Shown here: positions 1 to 6,934 of the stretch, piece after piece
Numbering within the stretch: position 1 is the stretch's first letter
How the letters are laid out: each line of letters opens with the position of its first letter
From: Pseudomonadota bacterium
GTDB lineage: Bacteria > Pseudomonadota > Alphaproteobacteria > Rhizobiales > Aestuariivirgaceae
Length of the DNA stretch: 8,027 nt
Reading direction: 5' to 3'
Assembly: GCA_016522385.1 (NCBI GenBank)
Contig: JAEKFU010000304.1
Coordinates: 1-8,027, forward strand
The notes under the pieces: model-generated
Told to the model about the DNA's origin: nothing
What the model saw: the letters and a program-made list of their open reading frames with translations, nothing else
Databases searched by the model: none
Translations under genes and position numbers: made by a program

Positions 1-322
1 TCATTTGCTTTGTTTGGCCAGAAGGGTGCTGGTAGATCATTCCCATTGCTGACTCAGTCTTGCTGGCATGGTCGCCGTTCGACGGCAAGACCGGGCGTCC
101 TGAGAAGATCAAATTCCCTTTTCGGACATCGCCTCAGCTCAAGCCATACGTAACGGATGGTGGCGACTTGGGGCATCCGCTATTAGCGCAAGGGCTAGCT
201 CGATTGCGTGTCCGGTCCTTATGTTGTCGAAGGCTTGCTCAAGTCGGGCAAACAGCTCCGCTTTGGCACCAACGATCCGCAAGGATTGACCAACAAAACC
301 GCAGGGCGCTAAAAGCAACCGC
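1..322. other. Gene-poor 5' segment with no intact reading frame
   Basis: No frame on either strand gives a believable complete protein here. Frame 1 is interrupted by stops at 151-153, 184-186 and 196-198. The long frame that starts at 60 runs into the start of the VWA gene and its composition is not protein-like after about residue 40. The AAA+ (MoxR-type) ATPase that usually precedes CoxE-like VWA genes is not recognisable in these bases. The segment reads best as intergenic or decayed sequence, apart from the short possible coding tail listed separately. Confidence 0.5.
199..312 (+). pseudogene. Possible 3' remnant of an unidentified gene
   Basis: Frame 1 between the stop at 196-198 and the stop at 310-312 encodes a protein-like tail of about 37 residues, including PYVVEGLLKSGKQLRFG and ending in NKTAGR. 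Its stop lies 10 bases before the ATG of the VWA gene, a normal operon spacing. It has no start and is closed upstream by several stops, so if it is coding it is the end of a frameshifted or truncated gene. I do not recognise the family. It could also be chance. Confidence 0.25.
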
Positions 323-1501
323 ATGTTCGTCAATTTCTTTCATGAACTCAAATCGGCCGGTGTACCTGTTACGCTCAAGGAATATCTTACCTTGATGGAG
401 GCGATGAACGCCCATGTCGCCAGGTACAAGGTGGAGCATTTCTACTATCTGTCACGTTCCACGTTGGTGAAGGACGAACGCAACCTAGACAAGTTCGACC
501 GAGTTTTCGGGCATATATTCAAAGGTCTCGACACGCTTGCGCCGGAAGAGCTGCTGACCAACATCCCCGAAGAATGGCTGCGCAGACTAAACGAAAAATT
601 CCTCACCGAAGAAGAAAAGGCCCAGATCGAAGCGCTTGGCGGTTGGGAAAAGATCATGGAAGAACTCAAAAAGCGCCTCGAAGAGCAGGAAAAACGCCAC
701 GAGGGCGGCAATAAATGGATCGGCACCGGCGGCACGTCGCCGTTCGGGGCATATGGCTACAACCCGGCCGGCATCCGCATCGGCCAGAACGAAAGCCGCC
801 ACAAGCGCGCCATCAAGGTTTGGGACAAGCGCGAATACAAGGACCTTGACGATAGCGTCGAACTGGGCACCCGCAATATCAAGATCGCTCTGCGTCGCCT
901 ACGCAAGTTCGCGCGCGAAGGCGCACCTGAAGAGCTCGATCTCCACGACACCATCCGCTCGACCGCAAATCGCGGTTATCTTGATCTCAAACTGGTGCCG
1001 GAGAGGCACAATACCATCAAGGTGCTGCTGTTCTTCGATGTGGGCGGTTCAATGGACCCGTTCATTCGGTCATGTGAGGAGTTGTTTTCCGCGGCCCGTG
1101 CCGAATTCAAACACATGGAGTATTTCTACTTCCACAACTGCCTTTATGAGTTCCTGTGGAAGGACAACCGCCGTCGCCATGCCGAGCGTATCAACACCTG
1201 GGACGTCCTGCACACCTATCCGTCCGACTACAAGATCATCTTCGTCGGGGATGCCTCGATGAGCCCGTTCGAACTCACTCATGCCGGTGGTTCGGTCGAG
1301 CATATGAACCCCGAACCCGGCTCGATATGGCTGCAGCGCCTCACCCAGATCTATTCCAGCTGTGTTTGGCTCAACCCGAGCCCACAGAAATATTGGCACT
1401 ATACCCCATCCATCGATTTGATCCGCCAACTCTTCGAAAACCGCATGTATCCATTAACACTAGAAGGCATCGATGAGGCAATCAGGGAATTGAGCCGGTA
1501 G
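323..1501 (+). CDS. CoxE-like VWA domain-containing protein
   Basis: This is a complete 392-residue protein of the CoxE-like VWA family (COG3552/PF05762 type), whose members usually work with a MoxR-type AAA+ ATPase in maturation of metalloenzymes or complexes in the cytoplasm. The N-terminal half is the family's conserved charged region: FYYLSRSTLVKDER near 46-59, a Lys/Glu-rich stretch around 97-125, then GGTSPFGAYGYNP near 136-148 and LGTRNIKIALRRLR near 181-194. The VWA fold begins at about 233, with a metal-site motif DVGGSMD (239-245) and a later FVGDASMSPFE segment. The first metal motif has Gly where classical VWA domains have Ser (DxSxS); from what I know of the family, this is its usual form. 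ATG 323 fits the family N-terminus, but no clear Shine-Dalgarno precedes it. Full length and no frame breaks suggest that it is functional. The partner ATPase is not in the window. Confidence 0.9.
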   Translation: MFVNFFHELKSAGVPVTLKEYLTLMEAMNAHVARYKVEHFYYLSRSTLVKDERNLDKFDRVFGHIFKGLDTLAPEELLTNIPEEWLRRLNEKFLTEEEKAQIEALGGWEKIMEELKKRLEEQEKRHEGGNKWIGTGGTSPFGAYGYNPAGIRIGQNESRHKRAIKVWDKREYKDLDDSVELGTRNIKIALRRLRKFAREGAPEELDLHDTIRSTANRGYLDLKLVPERHNTIKVLLFFDVGGSMDPFIRSCEELFSAARAEFKHMEYFYFHNCLYEFLWKDNRRRHAERINTWDVLHTYPSDYKIIFVGDASMSPFELTHAGGSVEHMNPEPGSIWLQRLTQIYSSCVWLNPSPQKYWHYTPSIDLIRQLFENRMYPLTLEGIDEAIRELSR

Positions 1502-1769
1502 GGGTGCAGAGCCGATGATGCGCACTTGCACGCACTTTGTCCAAGACCACACAACTCCCGGTGCAATCAATTAGGATGAGCTGCCGGCCTAAACCTCTGT
1601 GAGTTAACATTAAAATTACAGTTTCGATGATAGCAAAGGCATTCTTTCAGATAAATTGCCGATGCTACGATGTTTGGGGAGATGTCACACCGTATTCTTA
1701 GCAATCGTGCATTCCACAAGTGTCCAAATTTGATTGCGGGCCTAAATCAGGTGCAACGAAATTTCTGAA
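1502..1769. promoter_or_regulatory. AT-rich intergenic region, probable promoter of the glycosyltransferase cassette
   Basis: These 268 bases separate the VWA gene from the cassette and hold no gene. The stretch from about 1600 to 1735 is clearly more AT-rich than the flanking coding DNA. It contains a TTAACA hexamer near 1604 and a palindrome, CAAATTTG, at 1725-1732. Six-base inverted arms GCAATC (1701-1706) and GATTGC (1732-1737) flank the bases just upstream of the cassette. No -35/-10 pair is convincing, so the promoter role rests on position and composition only. Confidence 0.3.
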
Positions 1770-2855
1770 GTGGACAAGCATAAGCGAACATCAGGCTCGT
1801 CAGATCCAAAGCCGCGATCTGGCAGGACCGAGGCATCAACCGAAACAGAACGTGCAATTTCCCCGCACACCCGTGCCTCACTCCTAGATGCGCCGTATCT
1901 TCTCTATGGCATCTATTTGTTTTGCTTAGGCATCGTTATGTATTTGCTGGGCGTGTTTGCGGTCGTGCCAAGGTATGTGCTCGGTCTGTACGAAACGCTT
2001 ACGCCGGTTTCCGAGTGGCTCGTTTGGTATAGTGGTATTCCTATCGCACTTGGCTTTGCGCTTGCGCTGTTCGATCTTCTCGTCCTGTTCGATCGCAAAC
2101 GGCCGCTGCAGCAGTTGCGAGTTGATGAGTTCAAGGACCCGGAAGTAACCGTGGCGCTCACTGCTTACAATGATGAGCAGGGTATTGGCGATGCGGTGCG
2201 TGATTTTCGCGACCACCCAAGAGTGCGTCGCGTGATCGTCGTCAGCAACAACAGCACCGATCAAACCTTCGAACGAGCGACAGAAGCGGGCGCACTGACA
2301 TTCAACGAGACAGAGCCAGGTTACGGCCGCTGCGTTTATCGCTGCTACGTCGAGTCCCTGCGTTTCGACGATACCGAACTCATGGTCCTGTGCGAGGGCG
2401 ACCGCACCTTTCGGGCACATGACATCGACAAACTTCTCTCCTATGTACCGCATGCTGACATCGTCAACGGCACCAGAACGGTGGAAGCACTACGCGAACG
2501 AAACACCCAGCTAACGACATTCATGTTCTACGGCAACCTCTTCACTGGCAAACTGCTTGAGGCCAAGCACCTTGGGTGTTCCACAATCACCGATGTTGGG
2601 ACCACCTACAAATTGTGTCGAACAAGCGCTTTGCGGGCGCTCCTTCCCGCGCTGAATCCGGCGGTCAATCTGGAGTTCAATGCCCATTTCCTCGATATGG
2701 CACTGACAAAGAAACTGGTGGTTCTTGAATGCCCAATTACCTTTCATGCCCGCGTCGGAGAGAGTAAGGGGGGCAACACCGGGAACTTTCGCGCCCTGTC
2801 AGTCGGTCTGGCAATGATCCGCGGCCTGACATTCGGATGGAAGAGCGCGATATGA
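1770..2855 (+). CDS. Membrane-anchored GT2-family glycosyltransferase (polyprenyl-phosphate sugar synthase-like)
   Basis: The 361-residue product has a polar N-terminus, two predicted membrane helices (about 43-66 and 84-107) and a cytoplasmic GT-A domain from about 124. GT2 landmarks are VALTAYNDE (128-136), VVSNNSTDQT (157-166) for the nucleotide-sugar pocket, a GYGRC segment (184-188), CEGDRTF (208-214) at the place of the metal-binding DxD, DVGTTYKLCR (275-284), and a basic tail with RVGESKGGNTG (328-338), which resembles dolichyl/undecaprenyl-phosphate sugar synthases. It would use a nucleotide sugar and probably a polyprenyl phosphate acceptor; substrate and acceptor are inferred. The helices are N-terminal, unlike ArnC/GtrB proteins, which carry them at the C-terminus. 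GTG 1770 is the start, with only a weak ribosome binding site. The stop overlaps the start of the next gene. Confidence 0.8.
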   Translation: MDKHKRTSGSSDPKPRSGRTEASTETERAISPHTRASLLDAPYLLYGIYLFCLGIVMYLLGVFAVVPRYVLGLYETLTPVSEWLVWYSGIPIALGFALALFDLLVLFDRKRPLQQLRVDEFKDPEVTVALTAYNDEQGIGDAVRDFRDHPRVRRVIVVSNNSTDQTFERATEAGALTFNETEPGYGRCVYRCYVESLRFDDTELMVLCEGDRTFRAHDIDKLLSYVPHADIVNGTRTVEALRERNTQLTTFMFYGNLFTGKLLEAKHLGCSTITDVGTTYKLCRTSALRALLPALNPAVNLEFNAHFLDMALTKKLVVLECPITFHARVGESKGGNTGNFRALSVGLAMIRGLTFGWKSAI

Positions 2856-3499
2856 GTGGGGGTTACCATTCCTCGCGGCTAACGGCTGACACACGCCGTG
2901 ACGTGCTCTGGCAAGTGCTCTGCGAAGACTATTTCGCAAGCCGCGTGCCGGCAGAGGGTTGCGTTCTCGACCTCGGTTCGGGCTACGGCCAGTTCATCAA
3001 CAACGTAACGGCACGCCGCAAGATTGCAATGGATGTGTGGGAAGAGTTTCCGAAGCATCTCGAACCGGGCATTGAAGCATTCGTCAGCGATGTTACCGAT
3101 CTTTCAAAAGTCGAAGACAATTCGGTCGACTATGCCTTTGCCAGCAATCTCTTCGAACACCTGAGCCAAGATCAATTCGCCCAGGTGCTGGCTCAGCTGC
3201 GCATCAAGCTTTCAGAAGACGGCACCTTGACCATCCTGCAGCCCAACTACCGCTATGCCTACAAACAGTATTTCGACGATTACACGCATGTCTCCGTGTA
3301 TTCACATGTCAGCCTGGCAGACTTCTTGTCCGCCCATGGTTTCGAGACCATCGAGATGAGGCCACGCTTTTTGCCACTAACGATTAAGTCAGGCCTTCCG
3401 GTTTGGCCATCACTCATTAAGCTCTATCTGCGATCTCCACTAAAACCGTTTGGCAAACAGATGCTGCTCACGGCCCGGCCTCGTCGCGAGCAGGCTTAG
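2852..3499 (+). CDS. Class I SAM-dependent methyltransferase
   Basis: This 215-residue enzyme has a typical Rossmann-type methyltransferase order: motif I VLDLGSGYGQF (38-48) for SAM binding, an acidic residue at 61 in AMDVWEEF, motif IV YAFASNLFEHL (94-104), and a DDYTHVSVYSHVSL segment (142-155) before an AHGF strand. The last block resembles methyltransferases found in surface-polysaccharide and glycolipid clusters. I chose ATG 2852 because it forms an ATGA overlap with the stop of the glycosyltransferase and has GGAAG at 2839-2843 as ribosome binding site. An in-frame ATG at 2837 would add five residues but has a poorer upstream sequence. The overlap implies translational coupling, so methylation of the sugar or lipid product of its neighbour is likely but not shown. 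Confidence 0.85.
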   Translation: MSGGYHSSRLTADTRRDVLWQVLCEDYFASRVPAEGCVLDLGSGYGQFINNVTARRKIAMDVWEEFPKHLEPGIEAFVSDVTDLSKVEDNSVDYAFASNLFEHLSQDQFAQVLAQLRIKLSEDGTLTILQPNYRYAYKQYFDDYTHVSVYSHVSLADFLSAHGFETIEMRPRFLPLTIKSGLPVWPSLIKLYLRSPLKPFGKQMLLTARPRREQA

Positions 3500-3609
3500 T
3501 TATGCACCCGCCGGTCATACCGCGCTCAGCTATTGGAAACAGTTGACCCCCTAACATGTCGCAAGGTTAACCTCACACCACCTTCACATGAAAACTGAAA
3601 GTGAACACA

Positions 3610-3981
3610 ATGACAGATGACAATGGCAGCTGGTCCATTCTTGCTTGGGCGGGATTGATCGCAACTCCTCTGCTGATCGGCGGTGGCCAGGTCTTGTTCA
3701 AACTCGTCAGCATGCGAATGCCGGCAATCGATGCGGCATCGCTCAGACTTATGGTCATCGACCCCTATTTCATCGCCGCAATGATCGTCTACGCGACAGC
3801 AACCGTGTCCTGGATACTGGTGCTGCGCGCAGTCCCATTGGGTGCAGCCTATTCCTTCACCGCCCTTGGGTTCCTGTTTGTACCAATACTGTCCACTTTC
3901 CTGTTCGGGGAAGTGCTTACATTTCGCTACTTTGCAGGTGCATTTCTGATCATGGCGGGGCTCTCCGTCATCCACTCGTGA
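3610..3981 (+). CDS. EamA/DMT-type four-helix small transporter (ArnE/F-like)
   Basis: The protein of about 123 residues consists almost entirely of four predicted membrane helices. It carries the EamA half-repeat signature VPLGAAYSFTALGF followed by a hydrophobic run and FLFGE, then a final helix ending in GLSVIHS. Small proteins of this type act as dimers; ArnE/ArnF flip undecaprenyl-phosphate aminoarabinose, while others are small multidrug pumps. Its place between sugar-handling enzymes and a GT-C-like protein favours a lipid-linked sugar flippase (inference). Only one such subunit is present, so a homodimer would be needed. ATG 3610 has a weak AAGTGA motif upstream; an in-frame GTG at 3601 would add three residues. 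The gene follows the methyltransferase after about 110 bases. Confidence 0.75.
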   Translation: MTDDNGSWSILAWAGLIATPLLIGGGQVLFKLVSMRMPAIDAASLRLMVIDPYFIAAMIVYATATVSWILVLRAVPLGAAYSFTALGFLFVPILSTFLFGEVLTFRYFAGAFLIMAGLSVIHS

Positions 3982-3986
3982 GCAGT

Positions 3987-5510
3987 ATGGCCGATGTAAA
4001 TCCGGTAGGCGGTCGGGCGCGGCATCAGCAGCTTCTTGTTTGGGGCATCATTACGCTGTTGGCGATCGCCTCCTTCCCGTTGCACCTGGATGGTCCAACA
4101 TCGGACGTCAGCTGGCTGATCAGCATGTGCGAAAGGATTCTCGCAGGTGAGACGGCCTATGTCGACATTTTTGAAACAACGCCGCCCGTGCCGGCGCTTT
4201 TGTACATGCCGGCGGTTATCGCGGGAAAAACGTTCGGTGTGCCGCCAGAATGGGCGCTGATTGTATTTACGCAAGTTTGCGGACTACTGACACTGGCGCT
4301 GACGGATCGGATACTCTCCCAAACGCCGAAGGAACAGCTGAGATCATACCGCACAATTCTCATCAGCGCTGCCCTATTGCTCTTCATCTTGCCGTCGGAC
4401 ACTTATGCGCAGCGGGAATATTTCGCGGCCCTTTTCGGGCTTCCACTGGTTGCTGTCTTCATCCGGCATGCCAACACTGGCCAATGGCCATCACTTGCTA
4501 CGCGATCGCTTGCCGCCGTGCTTGCTGCGCTGACAGTCGCGATCAAGCCACCTTTGTTTGTTCTGCCCGGTGCCTTCCTGTTTGCATATTATCTGTGGCG
4601 CACCCATGATCCCCGTTTCCTGGTGGCAAGCGGCCTATTGGCTGCCGGCGCTCTTGCCGGAATCATCACGGCTGCATCACTTGCCTGGTTCCCAAGTTAT
4701 CTGGGACCGATGTGGGATTTGATGCGCGATGTGTATGTGCCCGCGAAGAGCCATCCGCTAACTTTCTTGAAGGACCGGGCCACGCTTGTGGTGCTCTGCG
4801 CATTCGTCATCGCCCAACTTCTGCAAATCGGTCAACGCCACTGCGCCACGTTCTGGTCGCTTCTCGCTCCAGGTGCCGGCTTTCTACTAACCTATTTTCT
4901 TCAAGCGAAGTATTTCAACTACCACGTCTATCCTGCTGCCTTCATGGTCTCAATTGCATTGGCTCTTGCAGTCGTCGAGCGGGTCGGCTCGCTCCAATAT
5001 CTAGACGCACTGTTCAAGACCGTCATATCAACCGCCCTCGCCGTAGTCTGCTTAACGGTCTCAGTGGTGCTCTATAGGGGACTCAATGATGGCAGACCGC
5101 GGTTCATTGACCTGTCCTGGGCAGCCGATCTCAAAGGCGCAACGGTGTTGGCGATCTCGCCTGATATTACGACATCTTTCCCCCTCAATCGACAGATCGG
5201 CGGGACATGGATCAATCGCACACACAGTCAATGGGTCGCCAGATACACGCGTCACATGCTGACCAACGATGACTTGAGCAAAGAACGGCGCCTGGCGCTG
5301 ACCCGATACTACGAAGAAGATCTCGAGTGGATCCTCAACATCATCGAACGCAAGAAGCCCGACATCATTCTGGTTGATCTACGCACGGTCTATTCATGGT
5401 TGATGCGCGACCTGCGCGCGCGTCGGCCACATTTCCTGGACGACTATGTTGCCATCGCCGAGGAAAGCCACGTCCGCGCACTGCGGCGACGCGCGCAGCC
5501 GCAGAGCTAG
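3987..5510 (+). CDS. GT-C-like polytopic membrane glycosyltransferase (GT39/ArnT-like)
   Basis: The 507-residue protein has a first membrane helix at about 16-33, then a periplasmic loop with acidic residues (D35, D40) and AYVDIFETTPPVPALLY (57-73). This resembles the first-loop acid motif and YxDxxExxPP pattern of GT39/PMT_2-type GT-C enzymes. Many further helices follow to about residue 385. A soluble C-terminal part of about 120 residues includes ERKKPDIILVDLRT. Such enzymes transfer a sugar from a polyprenyl phosphate to a lipid or protein on the periplasmic face. The donor and acceptor here are unknown. The gene starts at the end of the small transporter: ATG 3987, or an in-frame GTG at 3978 that would give a four-base GTGA overlap. 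An apparent upstream extension to 3645 only reads through the transporter gene in another frame and is rejected. Confidence 0.75.
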   Translation: MADVNPVGGRARHQQLLVWGIITLLAIASFPLHLDGPTSDVSWLISMCERILAGETAYVDIFETTPPVPALLYMPAVIAGKTFGVPPEWALIVFTQVCGLLTLALTDRILSQTPKEQLRSYRTILISAALLLFILPSDTYAQREYFAALFGLPLVAVFIRHANTGQWPSLATRSLAAVLAALTVAIKPPLFVLPGAFLFAYYLWRTHDPRFLVASGLLAAGALAGIITAASLAWFPSYLGPMWDLMRDVYVPAKSHPLTFLKDRATLVVLCAFVIAQLLQIGQRHCATFWSLLAPGAGFLLTYFLQAKYFNYHVYPAAFMVSIALALAVVERVGSLQYLDALFKTVISTALAVVCLTVSVVLYRGLNDGRPRFIDLSWAADLKGATVLAISPDITTSFPLNRQIGGTWINRTHSQWVARYTRHMLTNDDLSKERRLALTRYYEEDLEWILNIIERKKPDIILVDLRTVYSWLMRDLRARRPHFLDDYVAIAEESHVRALRRRAQPQS

Positions 5511-5839
5511 ATCGTCGCTCATAGCGCCGATTTAGGACGGCAGTCCACACTACGCCAAAGATCGAAGCCTCCCTGGAATTGTTGGCGCTGTCGGTACTGA
5601 TCGCCATTGTTGCATGTGAATTCGCCCGAAACGATTCGCGCAAAAGCGCAGCCATACCGGTCACGATTGCAGTCGCGGCCCATGCGGAAATTCCATTCAG
5701 GCGATCACTCCCGGCATGTCGATGGCTTTGGCCTGGTCCTGGCGGGCGGTATAATCGGCGGGCGCGGCTCGCTGAAGATTGCAGCCACTTCGATTGGGCA
5801 ATTCGGCCCGAAGCAATTCCGCCGTAGCTCGTGCCTTAT

Positions 5840-5861
5840 AGATTGGGTTAACATTCAATCT
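5840..5861. promoter_or_regulatory. Operator-like inverted repeat overlapping a -10-like element
   Basis: AGATTG (5840-5845) and CAATCT (5856-5861) are perfect inverted arms separated by 10 bases, with GTTAAC inside the spacer. A TATAGA hexamer at 5837-5842 overlaps the left arm and could serve as a -10 box; no good -35 box was seen. The site ends 38 bases before the kinase-like gene. Size and placement suit a dimeric helix-turn-helix repressor, but the sequence alone does not identify one and no regulator is encoded nearby. Confidence 0.3.
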
Positions 5862-5887
5862 GGGCCGGGCGGCTGGACTCACGATCT

Positions 5888-5893
5888 GAGGAG
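5888..5893 (+). promoter_or_regulatory. Strong Shine-Dalgarno of the kinase-like gene
   Basis: GAGGAG lies six bases before ATG 5900 and fixes the start of the kinase-like protein. It is the best ribosome binding site in the window, together with the identical motif at 6920-6925. Confidence 0.75.
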
Positions 5894-5899
5894 ACAGCT

Positions 5900-6727
5900 A
5901 TGACAGTCATCGCAATGACCAGGGAAATGGGCTCACTCGGCAAAGATGTCGCGCTCGGATTGTCCGTGCAACTGGGACTCGCGGTCGTTCACCACGAATT
6001 GGTAGAAAAAGAGCTGGCCGACCGCATGCAGGTCCGCGAAAGCGAGGTGCACCGATTTCTGGAAGGCAGCGCCTCGATGCTCGAACGTTGGAAGATCGAC
6101 GAGAACAGGTTGTCGAGCTACACGGCGGGTGAAATCCTGCAGATCGCACAAAAGGACAACGTCCTGATCCGCGGCTGGGGCGCCACACAGCTTCTGAAAG
6201 ATGTTCCGCATGTCATCCGAGTGCGGATCTGTGCGCCCATGCCAGCGCGCATCAAACGGATGATGGAGCGCATGGGCATTGACGATGACGCCGTTGCCCG
6301 CCGAGAAATCGAGCGTAGCGATACCGCACACACCCGCGCCATGCGCCGGTTCTTTGATGCCGACTGGCAGGACCCAATCAACTACCACATCGTGCTAAAC
6401 ACCGCCGAAATACCGATTGAGGCCTGCATCGACCAGGTCCGCCTGCTGACCGAAAATCCGGCCTTCGCGCCGACCGAGGCCTCTCGCAGCGTCATTGCCG
6501 ACAAGCTCATCGAAGCACGTATCCGCGAAGCCCTCGACGACAGCGCCGATTTCGGCATTCACGGCCATAGTTTCGACATCGACGTCAAGGACGGCAAGGT
6601 CACCGTGTCTGGTGCCGCCTTGGGCCAAGACCAGATTGATGTTGTCGTTGGGTTAATTGGCGAACAGCATGGCGTCATGGATGTGCAAAACGAAATCCTG
6701 CTGATGCCACACACCCCAATGGTCTAG
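5900..6727 (+). CDS. Cytidylate kinase-like protein with C-terminal BON domain
   Basis: The 275-residue protein joins two domains. Residues 1 to about 185 match the cytidylate kinase-like family (PF13189 type): an N-terminal MTREMGSLGKDVA segment (6-18) in place of a canonical Walker A, NVLIRGWGATQLL (87-99), a basic RIKRMMERMG region (117-126), and DPINYHIVLNT (158-168). Residues about 197-268 look like a BON domain, with FDIDVKDGKVTVSG (225-238) and a final hydrophobic strand with DVQNEI. BON domains usually bind membranes or ligands in envelope and stress proteins. No signal peptide or membrane helix is visible, so the protein is probably cytoplasmic. Nucleotide kinase activity is uncertain because the P-loop lacks the usual GxxxxGK[ST] form. 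It has its own strong ribosome binding site and possible operator. Confidence 0.85.
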   Translation: MTVIAMTREMGSLGKDVALGLSVQLGLAVVHHELVEKELADRMQVRESEVHRFLEGSASMLERWKIDENRLSSYTAGEILQIAQKDNVLIRGWGATQLLKDVPHVIRVRICAPMPARIKRMMERMGIDDDAVARREIERSDTAHTRAMRRFFDADWQDPINYHIVLNTAEIPIEACIDQVRLLTENPAFAPTEASRSVIADKLIEARIREALDDSADFGIHGHSFDIDVKDGKVTVSGAALGQDQIDVVVGLIGEQHGVMDVQNEILLMPHTPMV

Positions 6728-6741
6728 GACCAGTCGCGCAA

Positions 6742-6846
6742 AAGTGCGTCGAGTTCGACGCCGAAGGCATGGTGCTCGGCCGTGACTTCCGGCTTACCGA
6801 GATCGACGAAGGCAAGGACGTCGTCATCGAACGCGTTGAGTTCTAG
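6742..6846 (+). pseudogene. Coding-looking 3' tail of an unidentified gene
   Basis: Frame 1 from about 6742 to the stop at 6844-6846 reads as good protein (KCVEFDAEGMVLGRDFRL, ending VVIERVEF), with the G/C-rich third positions of a real gene. Upstream, the same frame runs into the kinase-like gene and stops looking like protein. The first in-frame ATG (6769) would give only 25 residues and has no clear ribosome binding site. I read it as the surviving C-terminus of a gene whose 5' part was lost at a junction just after 6727. The family is not recognised. A very small real gene is possible but less likely. Confidence 0.4.
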
Positions 6847-6859
6847 GCACACTGATTGT

Positions 6860-6889
6860 GGCGGGACAGGGACCAGGCCCCTGCCCGCC
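6860..6889. terminator. Strong GC hairpin, possible terminator without a T tract
   Basis: GGCGGG (6860-6865) pairs with CCCGCC (6884-6889), and CAGGG (6867-6871) pairs with CCCTG (6879-6883), leaving a single bulged A and a seven-base loop. The stem follows the stop of the remnant tail by 13 bases and precedes the ribosome binding site of the decayed CMD gene. No T run follows on either strand, so it is not a standard intrinsic terminator; it could act in Rho-dependent termination or RNA stabilisation. Confidence 0.4.
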
Positions 6890-6934
6890 GCACGAAACAG
6901 CAAGACTGCCAACCAAAGCGAGGAGACTCAAAAT

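Larger units (their letters stand above)
5511..5899. other. Long intergenic region upstream of the kinase-like gene
   Basis: These 389 bases have no convincing gene. Open frames exist on both strands (for example 5607-5903 plus and 5697-5882 minus), but none has a good start with a ribosome binding site, consistent codon use or a recognisable motif. The frame through 5579 onward encodes a short hydrophobic stretch (LLALSVLIAIVACEFA) that could be a decayed membrane segment or chance. The 3' end contains the operator-like repeat and ribosome binding site listed separately. Confidence 0.5.

Noticed and set aside
1701..1737. Inverted arms GCAATC/GATTGC as a hairpin or operator
   Set aside because: The arms are only six bases with a 25-base spacer, which is expected by chance in AT-rich DNA; noted only within the intergenic entry.
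3645..3977. Upstream extension of the GT-C-like frame across the small transporter gene
   Set aside because: The added residues are not membrane- or enzyme-like and overlap the clearly conserved EamA gene in another frame; the protein begins naturally at 3978 or 3987.
5607..5903. 98-residue frame before the kinase-like gene
   Set aside because: No ribosome binding site, no recognisable motif, irregular codon use, and it overlaps the start of the kinase-like gene.
5933..6388. Minus-strand frame of 151 residues
   Set aside because: Antisense shadow of the kinase-like gene; the plus strand carries the conserved motifs and ribosome binding site.
6782..6934. N-terminal extension of the CMD-like frame
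   Set aside because: The residues are low-quality read-through of another frame (a coding-looking tail in frame 1) and of the hairpin region; the family N-terminus begins at 6935-6938.
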